From NCBI GenBank assembly GCA_013397075.1, contig VWZS01002237.1:248001-312000 (forward strand): a stretch of 64,000 nt of DNA, given 5' to 3'. The notes beneath the pieces are model-generated. The model did no database searches. It was not told the origin of the DNA and was given only the letters and a program-made list of their open reading frames with translations. The position numbers and the translations under genes are program-made. This DNA comes from Rhabdornis inornatus (taxonomy: Eukaryota > Chordata > Aves > Passeriformes > Rhabdornithidae). Positions 26,231-37,500 of the stretch are shown one piece after another. Position 1 is the first letter of the stretch; every line of letters begins with the position of its first letter.

Positions 26231-28085
26231 GCAAATGTGAAGTTTTTTTTCAATGGGAAAATAAAAAAGAACACCTTTAGAGTAATCTATTGAAAGTGTT
26301 TGGGTTTAGCATAAAAAAAGCTAACCTGGGAATAGGTGCATTTCTTTTTTCACAGTCAGAGAGAGCAAAAAATGAAGCTCAGTAATGTGAAAATCAGATG
26401 ATGGAAACATAATGAAGGCTAATGATCCCATAAAATAGGTTACCAAAAACCTATTGAAGGCCTTTAAAAGATATCTCTCTTCCTTTCAGAGCACACAGCA
26501 GAAAAAGAGATAGAGACTTACAGGAGCACTAAAGAAAATGATATGTAGAGCACAAAGAGGAGCAGATTTAACAATGGGACATGTCACCCTGTTCTCTACT
26601 CTGTGAGAGCTTACCCTGTTTTCATCACTGTGTATCTGTTCCATGTTCCTGTTCCCTCTTTATCAGCAGACTTTGCCTGTCAGTGTGAGATGAGCTCACT
26701 TTTTTTATCCTGTTTTTGTATGGAAATTAGTCTCATGGAACAGCACTGTTTCTGTGTCTTTGCTGATCTTTCACACCCCCTTAAGAACTTGGCAACTTAT
26801 GGGGCCAATTTTGACTGTATGTTATCAAATACATTGCCACAAATTTCATTAATAGGTAGTGGGATAGAAGAGAAAATGAGAATTTTCAAGTGTCCTGAGC
26901 TACATTATAACCTCAAGCCTGATTTAACATCAGAAAATCCATATCATCTCTCACACTCATTATACAAATGTCTGCAAAACTTTCTTCCTGATTGCTAATG
27001 CTCATAGAAAAGCTTCCTTAATTTCTTTTATTCCAAGGAACTCTTAAAACTGAGAAGTTTTTGGATTTGGATCAAACAGAACAAGCCAGTATATATCCAA
27101 CAGCTCTGCTCAATATTCTACCTGTACCAACTGGTCCAGCAAGAGATATTAACTGTCTCCAAAGATCTTGCCCTTGAACAGGATACCACATCTCAGCATA
27201 TGTCATAGTTATTTATGTCATATTTATGAGATAAGTAATAGTATATTAAATAACTGGAAAAATAGCAGGTGTGGATTTATAATGTATCTTTACAGCTAAA
27301 ATAACGTCTTAAGAAATTCTTATTATGTACAGTCTTGATGTTATGCTGCTTGAATTTTGACATATTCTTTCATTCATCTGCTTTTGTATCAAAGCTGTAT
27401 TTTAGTCCTGTATATGGGTTTTCTATGACCATTACTCACAGGAAAAAAAAAACCCACAAGAGAAACTCACTCTTGCATGTGAAGCACTTCACTAGTGTGG
27501 AACCCACTGCTTCAGGACACTAAGTCATCTGCTGAGATATTTTAAAAAGTTGATTTGCCATCAGTATTTGGATTATTATGCCAGACAAAACCAACATGTA
27601 GTCACAGGACAAAGAGGACAAGTACTTGTTGTTCTTTGCAATGGTCTGGACAAGTTTCCCATTTATCTTATCTGTAATTGATTGTCCAACAAAATTAGAA
27701 GGCATTTTCTGTTTTCAAAGAGTAAAATTCAGAAGCTTTGTTAATGGCATTATTGAAACGTTTCTGCAAGAGAGAATTGGAATTTGCTGGTTTAGTATCT
27801 CTTAGTATTTAATCCGATATAGCTGAACTGGCTTTTTATTTTTTTCCTTAAGTGCAAAAGACAAAACACTGTAAATCCAGAATAGACCCTGATTCTTGCT
27901 AAAGCATTGTGTAGGGTTGCAAGATTTCCAAGCAAATTGATCCATTACTTACTATTGTTTGATAAATTAATAGTGATGATTATTGGTTTGTAAGAATCCT
28001 TTAGAAAAATATTCCATATTTTCTAGAAAACTTGAACCCACTAAATTTTGTTTACTTGGAAACACTGAATTATTCTAGTTACAGG

Positions 28086-28113
28086 TAGATAGATAAATAG
28101 ATAGATATAGATA
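28086..28113 (+). repeat. (GATA)n-type microsatellite
   Basis: Imperfect TAGA/GATA units with an AAT interruption. Confidence 0.9.
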
Positions 28114-29272
28114 CATTAATTAAATTGCAGGCTGCAAAATTTGTGTCTCTACAGGGCTGTGGTATGAACCAGTAGGGTAACTATGGCATTTCAAATGCCA
28201 ATCAGAATTATAAATAGAAGTGTGTCTTGAGAAATATTAAGGTGCATGAAAAAAAGAGAAAAAAATCTCTCTAAACTATCTCTTCCATTATTTCATTCTT
28301 GTTTTAATGAAGAACCTTTTGGAGAAATTGCTATGCTTGAATAGCATGTAGAATGTATGTGACATTTTATTTCATTCACCTGTGTCCCTGTTGATTGTTC
28401 TCCTCAGCAGTCCAGAAATTAAACATTTCATGAGCTATTTGCTCTTTACTGGCCATTTAATTATTACGGACCTCATTTCTTTTGTTTAGTTGTTAAATTA
28501 AAAAAAAATAATAATAATTTTCTGTGAGTTTGGGGCTATTTTCTAATTTCATAGGATATCCTAAGGTGTGTATGTTGCTGCAAGATAACACTGGCAGGTC
28601 ACTAAAAGCATTTGCCTCTGCCTCACACTCCTCAACACCCACAAGGCATGTGTTATCTCAGAGTAGCACACGTCCCGTTAAGCCTTTCAGTTTGTGTGGC
28701 TGATGGACAAGGATACTGTCAGGGTCTTAACAGAAGTGCTGCTTCTGTGCATTTATAGCTCTCCCATTGTCTACAGCTCAGTGCTGAGGTGCACATCCAT
28801 CCTACATCGGATGTGCATAACGGGAGGGCACTCACACCAAAGCCAAGAAAGGGATAGGCATAACACTAGTTTCCTTTGAAAACCCCTACAAGTGTGGACA
28901 CATTTTGGGTGCAGAGCTGCTAATGGGCTGAGATGGCCCAGCAGAAACACCAAGAACACTGCCAGTATGTCGAATTATTTTCTAGTTTAAGAAAGAAATT
29001 CGGTAGAGAAGGCATGAATAAAACAAGACTTTCAAAGACTTTCTGTAGGTGTCAGGTGTAAAAACGTGTTGTATTGGGAAGGTTTCATATAGGTAATCAT
29101 GTATTTTAGTTGCTTGGCTTTATATATTTCTAATACAAGCTCTTAAAAAGTCTGAATGAAATAAATGTGCTGTGCCTTAGGAGTAAAGTCCTAATGAAAA
29201 AATTTGCTTAAACATCCGCTTATACTTGAGATCGATTTGAGTGAGACTGTTCAAATGCTTTAAATTAAGCCT

Positions 29273-29339
29273 ATTCTTAATGGGGACCTAATGTCTAGCC
29301 TGCTACTCTCAGGCATTAGACATCGCTCTCATTAAGAAT
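29273..29339. repeat. Imperfect 67-base hairpin
   Basis: Outer arms 29273-29282 (ATTCTTAATG) and 29330-29339 (CATTAAGAAT) pair exactly. Inner arms 29291-29302 (ATGTCTAGCCTG) and 29310-29323 (CAGGCATTAGACAT) pair with a two-base bulge around a 7-base loop. An 8/6 internal loop separates the stems. Size and form are pre-miRNA-like, but no known miRNA is recognised. Confidence 0.85.
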
Positions 29340-29458
29340 TATACATCTTAATTCCTTGTGTAATGCCATGTGTATGCATCCCTAGCAGCCATTATGCAAT
29401 TATACATCTTAATTCCTTGTGTAATGCCATGTGTATATATCTTTAGCACTCATTATGC
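29337..29458 (+). repeat. Tandem duplication, 61-bp unit, two copies
   Basis: Copy 1 (29337-29397) and copy 2 (29398-29458) both begin AATTATACATCTTAATTCC and end CATTATGC. They are identical over the first 36 bases and differ at a handful of positions later. The duplication abuts the hairpin at 29273-29339. Confidence 0.95.
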
Positions 29459-30612
29459 AAGACAAAACATCTAATTGGATCCCACAGCAGCAGTAGCATC
29501 TGTCGAAAATCAGAGAAATTCCTTTTCTTTAGAGGAAGGTTTTTCAAAAAATAGCAAATGTATGTATTATTCTTTGACTTCAAATTTCTTTTTTTAATCT
29601 ACTGTCATATTAATAGGTTTGGTGGTATAGACATACTATAAATACAGAAAATCATGGGTTTGCATCTTGTAAAGCTGTTTGCCCTTGGAAGCTTGTATGT
29701 GTCTCATCAAGAACAGGTGCTGTCATGTTATTCTGCTGGGACGTGTGTGTGTGTATATGTGTACTGAGCAGACAGGTAGATGGCTCAAGCATCCAGGACG
29801 GTGGACAGGCTAGAGCAAACAGTTGTTAATTCTGACTTTTGAATCTAATCTTAACAAGTGATGAGCATTTAACAAACTCCTGAAAGTGGACACTGGCTAT
29901 TCAAGAGCTAGAGTCCATAAGCAGAAGCTGTATAAAATGAGCTGAACCCAAGGGTGGGATTAATTTCCAACTTGTTCCTTGGACACGAGACTGAAAAAAA
30001 TGTTGATACAAACCTTGAATTTTGTAGCTTTGGAACATTTTTAATTTAAAACCATAGCACTGTGTGTTAATGGAAAATAGAGATAACTTGAACTGTAAGT
30101 CAAATTGCATCCTTTTCCTGTTAATACCTCCCAGGTTTTCATGAACTACAATTTTCTCATAAAGCAACTGAGAAAAATGATGCACACTTGATTCTCCAGT
30201 GGGAAAATACCAGATATCACAACTTACAGGAGCAAATTAAAGTCCATTTCTATTTGACAAATGTGATTTTGCCACTTTAGTACAAGCAGGCATGCTTTGC
30301 CTCTTTTTGTTTTGCTGCTTATAGAAAAATTCCAGCTTTCTGTGTATCCAAAAATGAGATTGAAATCAGAAAGAGATTGTTGCACACAGTTGAAGGAAAT
30401 ATATCACACAATGGTGAGACATCAGAAGCCTCCAAACAAGGTTTTCTTATTGATCTTTATTTATCAACAAGCTACAGTAATAGCCCCCAAATACAGCAGT
30501 AAGACAACTGAGAGCTGTAGTGCTTAGGAGTCATTATTTTTGAGTGCTTTTAAGACAGTTTGCAAAAGTAACCTTTTTTTTCTTTTCTGTGTGAGCTGGT
30601 AGGTTACCTTTG

Positions 30613-30654
30613 AAGCCAAAGAGTAAAGATACAGTGTAAAAGCCAAAGAGTAAA
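30613..30654 (+). repeat. Exact 15-bp direct repeat
   Basis: AAGCCAAAGAGTAAA occurs at 30613-30627 and again at 30640-30654, 27 bases apart. Confidence 0.9.
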
Positions 30655-30858
30655 AAATGCATACACTAATTGTGGCTATTTTCTCTTGTCTTTGCATTAA
30701 ACTCCCAATAGCAACAGAATTTGAATTTTGAGGGGAAAAGATAAAAGATTACAACATTTTCCCCACAGATTATACTTATTTCAAGGATAATGATGCATTT
30801 CTATTTATGAATGACCCAGGGGTATGTTACTTTTTCCTTTGATTTGTGCAAAAAATAA

Positions 30859-30877
30859 CCCCCCCCCCCAAAAAAAA
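30859..30877 (+). repeat. C11 followed by A8
   Basis: Two adjacent homopolymers, with CCCAAAA continuing the pattern immediately after. Confidence 0.9.
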
Positions 30878-31727
30878 CCCAAAATACCATGATTAGCAAC
30901 AGAATAGAACCACATGTATGCTTAAGTAGTGGGGATTAGACACACATTAATAATTTCCTCAGGATCAGTTATATCTGAATAATATATTTTTTAAAAAGCA
31001 AAGTTTCTTCCTTTTATTTCCCCCTTGATTAATTATCTGCTTTCTATGTGGGTCCTGAATACAGAATTTGGCTCATGCTACCCTAATTACCATTGGTTCA
31101 TTTGCATAGAATGCCTGAAGGGTGTACCTTGGGAGGTACAAAGGGTGAGTGTCTCCAAACACATGCCTTTTTGTTCCTTTCTCATGAATCCACCAAAGTC
31201 ATGTGCCTTCGTGGCTGGAAGGCTTGCAGGTGTGGCTACTTCCAAGTCATTTGAGAGCAGGGAAGGGGATGAGAGGAAGACGGAAACACCTTGTGTTTGA
31301 CAGTAGTGTTGTTCTTCGTTGGTGGTATAGTGGTATTGTTAGCATTGTTATAGTTGTATTATTGCTTTTATTGCTTTTATGAAGTTCTAAGAGCAATTAT
31401 GAGGTTCTTTCTATCTTCAGGAGCAATGTGAGAAAGAAGAGTAACGCTTCCAAGGTATTAGCAAAAGGGAATAGCTTGAATTTTGTTTCAGGAATGCAAT
31501 CAAGAGAGTCAAGATGCAAATGTAGCTAGAGAAATTGAAGGAAAAAGTGAATTTACAAGGAATGAATAAGAAGAGTAGTGAGAGAGGGGAGCCCAAGAGG
31601 AGGTTCATTTCTGCAGCAGAATATCAAATGAGAAATATTTAGGTATGTGCTGTGCTTGACTAGTGAATCTTGGTGCCATAAAGCCATATGAATTCATATC
31701 CTAGGTGTCAGAAACAGGCAGGTAGGC

Positions 31728-31812
31728 TCTGATCCTGAGCAGCTGTAAATTAATGTAGCTCCACTGGAGAAAATGGAGTCATGCTCATTTGCATAAGCCC
31801 AGGAACTGGCCA
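31728..31812. repeat. Possible ancient palindromic sauropsid element
   Basis: 'CTCTGATCCTGAGCAGCTG' then 'GTAGCTCCACTGGAGAAAAT' then 'GGAGTCATGCTCATTTGCAT' and 'AGGAACTGGCC' resembles a short imperfectly palindromic repeat with a 'ctccattgaagtcaatggag' centre, seen in many reptile and bird genomes. The two halves pair only partly. The family name is uncertain. Confidence 0.4.
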
Positions 31813-32399
31813 TGATAGCAAGAAATTTCACATATAATCAGGTCATCAGACCACAATCTAATTATCACATGAAATGAATTCTTGAACTCCCTTTCTTATT
31901 AAAAACAAACAGTAAGCCCTATCACATTGGTTTCTTAGAAGCAGTACATGAATGAGGAATATTTCAGCCATACATGCTTATTCTAAAAACCTAGATAATT
32001 TCCATTACAGTCATTAATTCCAGAAACTAAAAAAGTACCAGTTCAGAGTTCTGAGAACAAAACCTGTTGGTAGGCAGAGGAATGTTGGAGGGCCTGGTTC
32101 ATGCTTTCCTAGATTTCAGGCAAATTTTGTTTTCAGCCAGCACTGGTATTCAAATGCACTATGTTAGATTTGTCTTCTCCCAGTGGATCTTTTGAACCAA
32201 GACTGTTTCATGCATATTTTTTAGTCAATCATAAGCTGTTTTTATACAGAGTTCTGGTGTACTCCCATGTTTTTCAGAAGTTCCAGGCTGGAGTCCTTCT
32301 GTACTCATGTACATGCAGATACACATTTCCCTGGGATTTAAGGATTGCATCTGCTTTTCTGACTGTGCTGAGGAAAGGGTGAACATCCGCACTTTGGTT

Positions 32400-33205
32400 T
32401 AACATTATTTGTTGTGCCATCCAGAGTGTAATTGCATATCGTAGTTCAGTAGCAGTGAAATTATGGTACTTAAGACTGCACTGGCTTTTTCCATATACCT
32501 TCTCACCAAATTCCATGCCCAATTCATCAGCAGACCCAAAATTTCCTTGGTCTTCCTTTTGTTGCTGATGTACTTGCAGAAATCCTTGATGCCTTTTGTA
32601 TCCCTTACCAGATTCAAGTCCAGGTGGGTTTTGGCTTTCCTAAGCCTACATTTGAATAGTGTCTTTATAGTCCTTCTGGATCCTTGTTCCTACCTCTTGC
32701 ATGCTTCATTTTTATGTCTGAATTTTGTAAGGAGCTTCTTATTCATCAAGCAGGTCTCCTACTATTTTTAGTTGACTTCCTGATGGTCAGGATGGACCAC
32801 TGTTGAGCTGGAGGAGGTGATCCTTGAATATCAGCTCCTGTCCACAACTCTTGTTTTCTCCAAGGCCAGCTATCATGGCACTCTTTGGCCCTAAATAGGC
32901 CAAAGTTGGTTCTCCTGAAATCCAGATTTATGATCCTGCTTTTTGCCTTGTCCCTTCCTCTTAAGATTCCAAACTCCATCAATTCAGGGTTGCTGCAGCC
33001 TAGGCTGCCCCCAGTCTTCACATATGCACCTAGTTCTTCCTTGATGGAAGCGCAGCAGACCATGTCCCTTTGTTGGCTCCTCCATCCTTTGTGTCAAGGA
33101 ATTCTCATCAAAGCACTCCAGAAACCTTCTAGAGATTGCCTTGTTGTGTTTCCTCCCAGGCAATTAGAGAAATGTAGTGCTTCTTGGGTGATTTGTAGAT
33201 GTCAG
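32400..33205 (-). mobile_element. CR1 LINE ORF2 fragment (endonuclease to reverse-transcriptase linker), decayed
   Basis: On the minus strand the DNA encodes CR1 polyprotein pieces in the right order. From the right these are a segment ending EPTK-like; 'GSLGCSNPELMEFGILRG' and 'LDFRRTNFGLFR' (about 32.85-33.03 kb); 'KSTKNSRRPAW'; a lysine-rich stretch with 'RKAKTHLDLNLVRD'; and 'NLVRDTKGIKDFCKYISNKR' with 'KTKEILGLL' (about 32.50-32.62 kb). Frameshifts and stops separate the blocks, so no protein is made. The element is 5'- and 3'-truncated within intron 9 and lies antisense to PRKN. It is the best-preserved transposon in the window. Confidence 0.85.
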
Positions 33206-34215
33206 AAATCCAAAGAAAAGTAAACAAATTGCTGAGTGGTAAAGTTATCTTGATAAACATGAAATATTTATGGAGCATATTTTTTGTAGACAGGGATCTT
33301 GCTACCTGTCAGTATATGCTGATGCAGGACTATATTTGCAGTTTTTATACACATGTATATGTACTCAGAATCTGAATGGAGTTTCTTTGGCAATAAAAGG
33401 TTTATTGTGTGATTCTTCAAAATGGTGCTGAGACAAGTGCCAAACTGTATTTCCTGTAAACCAGACAATGTTCTGAGCTCACATTTCAGGGATCATTTTT
33501 TGGTAGTTTGTATAATTACTTTACAGTAATGTCGAGGATCAACAAACCAGAAAAGGATTAGTTTGAAAGGTCAGACAAGAAGTCACATTATTGACTAGGT
33601 ATATACACTGTGAATACAATTAGCACAGATTCTGTAAGTTTGAAAAAACATTCCTGTTTCAAAAGAAAAGCACTTGAAACCACACAGCTAGGCTATGCAC
33701 CAAAAAAAAGGTACAGAAATTGAGGTATCCTTAATGGGAGCTCTGCATTGTGACAGGGTATTCCTGGGATAAACCAGTCCAGTTATCATTGTTTTTTGAT
33801 TAGGCCTTTTTTTTCAGGAAGCATCTGCTTTTTTTCCTTGAACAATGAAGCATATTTTCATCACTATTGCAATGCTTTCTCCAGCAGTGTTTATAGAACA
33901 TTTTGCAAAGATGATCCTCCATTCAGAAGAACCAAATATGACAGCTTTAAAAAATTCTTGCAATGTCTTTCTAACTTCTATACAATATTTTCATTTATTC
34001 CCCTTTCAGATTAATTGGAATTGTAGATCCTTGGTCTAAATCCATCCTTCAGAGCTTGGAGTTGGTGGAGTTCCAAGGTCTGTCTACATCTAATTTTACA
34101 CTGAGGCTTAACACCTAGTCTTCATCTGTCTTTGAAATTTGTCCAAAGTTTCTTAGTGTTTTTCAGTGTCAATATTCAGATTTAGAGACATCTCCAATTA
34201 GAATCCTCTAATGCA

Positions 34216-34358
34216 GGGGTTTTATTGTTTAGGTTTTTTGGGGTTTTTTTGGGTTTGGTTTCTTTGTTTGGTTTTTAGGGGGGTTGGGGGATTGGTTGTT
34301 TGGTTGTTTGTTTGTTTGTTGGTTTGGGGGTTGTTGGTTTGGTTTCTTGGGTTTTTTT
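34216..34358 (+). repeat. G/T-rich tract with many G-runs
   Basis: About 140 bases almost devoid of A and C, made of TTTG, GGTTT and runs of 4-6 G (for example TAGGGGGGTTGGGGGATTGG). Minus-strand translation gives only proline/asparagine/glutamine-rich low complexity, not a gene. Several G-runs could form a G-quadruplex on the + strand. Confidence 0.9.
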
Positions 34359-34549
34359 AGTATTTCCAGTAAAGTACTCTTCATACTCAGAATCTGAAAG
34401 AAGCAGCTGTTGAACTGAGTGGTGCTGGTCTTTGGAGAGCACATGGATTGGATTTGATGATTGTAGATTATGCTCTAATTTTAAAAGATTGACTTCTTCA
34501 TAAGACAAACATAGATTAGAAGTAAAATAAAGACTTGAGGTAATTCTTT

Positions 34550-34596
34550 CCCCCCTCCGCCGCCCCCCCAAAAAAAAACCCAAACAAACAAACAAA
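34550..34596 (+). repeat. C-run plus (CAAA)n tract
   Basis: C-rich DNA (CCCCCCTCCGCCGCCCCCCC) is followed by A9 and CAAACAAACAAACAAA. It has the opposite strand composition to the G/T tract 190 bases upstream. Confidence 0.9.
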
Positions 34597-37500
34597 ATTT
34601 CTCTCCAAGAAATCCTAATGCCCTTAATCTGGTCACTAAAAGGGAAGGCACGCTCACTGGATCCTTGTGCAGAAGCTAGGCATTTCCTGACAACACAGAG
34701 ACACACAAATCTGTTCATTATTTTATGCTCTCCCTAGTACATAAACTAGATGTGTGCTTACAGTTCTAAAAAGCAAGTGCTACAAATAGCAGATAGCATG
34801 AACCCAATAAAACACTTAAAACTGCACCACAGTTATCCCAGATACATTATTTATGCTATTTTATTTGCTTGATGGTCATATTCAGAAGGGTGTTCTTTTT
34901 ACAGGGCTTCAGCAGTTACCAGATTCAAGAGAAGATGCAATGCCCTTGAAACAAGGAGCACCCCTTGCTCCTATTTATGTGTTTCAGTGCATCTGAATGC
35001 CATTTCTTCTTTATGAGACTCTCTTGTCAGGACTGGTTTTGCATGTATCAGCTGTTAGTAACCCTGGACTGGATCAGAGCTGTTGACTATGATTTTTTAA
35101 GAATCTTTTTCAACTGCAAAATCTTAGCCAAGCCAGCTTGTGTCGATTCCTGTGTCACTGCTGCCATCTTCGGGAAGTTTTCAATATTGCTGGGTGGGCT
35201 TTTTTTAATGTAGATGAATTCCGGCAAGCGGGAGATGAACAAAAATATGTACATCTTGCACATCGTTACAAGAACAGTCCAAACGGCACAGAACAAAAGT
35301 TTGTATCTGGGGCGCCTTCATTCCATTAGGGATATTTTAAAAAACATTCAAGGAAAGGAGTGTCCTGATTTCTATTGCAATTCGATGTGAATTAGGCACT
35401 GGGTAATTGCTTGGCTCTCACCAGCTTCCCTGCCTGCGTGTTCAGTAGCTCATTTCAAGAAGCACATAAATGAACCCGTCAGATTTCCAGGTCTGTTTGC
35501 ACATATAAATGTGCAGCTAGATGCTCAAATGCCCAGGGCATGCATGCAGAGCAGCAATATTATCATATGGAAATAGGTTTGTTGTACTTTTTAAGGATGT
35601 ATTAATAGAACTCTAAAGCTGCTAAAGCAGGAGCTAAAGCCACAGGCAGTAAAATTCATTCCTCATTACATTCCTTATGAACTGATATATGCATTCAGCA
35701 ACAAAACATCTTTTTCAAACCTGGAAGAAGTGATATTTTAATGTAGCTTTCAACCAATTTGTTGAAAAAACAATCAAGTTTTTACATCACAGTTGTAGTG
35801 TTGCATGTTCTGCAGGAAAAAAATAACCACTAAGTTATACCTGTTATAAAATGCATTGTCTCACCCTTTCTAAAGGCATCTCAAGAAAACTATCATTTTC
35901 CCTCTTTGCATCCTAGTTCCTAAAAATAATGCTTTCTTCCATGTAAAATTTCACTACTTCTTTGTATCCATTTGAGTGATGACAACATACACTCTAGCTT
36001 TATTTTCTTTACAGTGTGACTCATGCTCTAACTTTATCTGATCTGGGGTAAATACTGTATTGTTCCACTGAGTGACAGAGGATTTCTACCACCATAAGTG
36101 GGAGAGACACATAGTTTCTGTTTTAATATGTGCCTATATATATTACATAGTTAGAGTTTTGTTCGTATTTTACTTTTATTTTTCCTTTTTATCGGTTTTA
36201 AGTGAAATGCTGCTTTCTTTTATGATATAAACCAGAGAATTATAGGCACTAGATTACAAAGAGTCTTTTAAAAATCTTGGTTTAACATATTTTACATCTC
36301 CAACTGCTTTAAAATTTTTCCTTTTATTCATAAATTACTAATCTCCTTATCCCTTGCATCTAGTTTCTGAGACATTCCATTAAATTATAAGGTGGCAATG
36401 ATATTGGGATTTTTTCAATGTTTCCTCATATATATACTTTGTAATTTATTATGGAAATAATTTGAAGAAATCTTACATTAACCTTCATCCACTTTGCATT
36501 TTATTAGTCATCCAGGCATGAAATTGCTAAACATTATACACTAGATAGATGTGATTAGGTGCCTGTACTACTTACTAAAGTTACTTTAATGGGAACAGAT
36601 TTAAGTTAATACACAATTGTTTTTTCTCTTCAGTGGGGCCAGCAAGAACCTAATAATTAAATTCCTTTGTCATGTCTGTACTGCACAAGGAAGTAAGGGA
36701 TCTCTGCAGTTCTGCATCCCCAAGCAGTGCTGGAACCTCTACCCAGCATAATACATCACCATGTAGAGAGAGTAGTCCGGGTCCCAAATACTCTACAGCT
36801 GCATTAGCTACAGATTACTAGTGGCCATAAGACTTCCAGCAGGGATACCCCAAAGCTTCTCAGCAGTGCAGCTTGCAAGTAAAACTCATTTTTTCCACCT
36901 GAAGAAGGAAAGAGTCTAGGCTACTGCTACACAGAAATGAGAAGGCAGAGAGGAGAAGCGGGTACAAAGGAATTAAGAGCAGAGGAGGATGAGTAGTTGT
37001 GACAGCTGGTCCTGAAGGAGGGGTCAGACTCTGTGGCAGCAGCTGTTTCTGGGGCTAGGAAGAGCTCCTCAAAGTAGTAATGTTTAACATCTAAGGTCTT
37101 GTCAGAGTCCCTGTAGCATGACAAGCTAGAAGCCTTGCTCTCTCTGCTTGCTGTCCACAGCTCTGGCACAGGTAAGTAACAGGGACACAAATGCCTTGCA
37201 GGGTTTAGCAGCAGGCTGCTTTAGGCAGCTGCTTAGTTTGTTTAAGCTTGTTTGGATTCCTTTTCTAGCAGTAGCTTGGTTGGCATTTAACTGGGCATCC
37301 CTTCCTAGTGCTTCAGGGCACAATATTGTTCTGCTTCCAGTTAGAGCTGTGCAGCTCTGCCAGGGTCATCTATGCCTGTTTCGACAATCAAAGCCATGGT
37401 CTGCTTTGAAAATCATGGAGTGTTTGAGCTCATTTGCTTGGGTAGTCAGCTACCAGGTAGATCATTCAGTGATAACAAGACATGACTCTGTTATGTGCAC

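Noticed and set aside
34275..34718. 147-codon minus-strand frame ending in Pro/Asn/Gln-rich repeats
   Set aside because: The repetitive end is a translation of the G/T-rich low-complexity tract; the rest matches nothing known.
36660..37500. Possible LTR or retrocopy in a GC-richer stretch
   Set aside because: No terminal repeats, primer-binding site, poly-A tail or known peptide was found.
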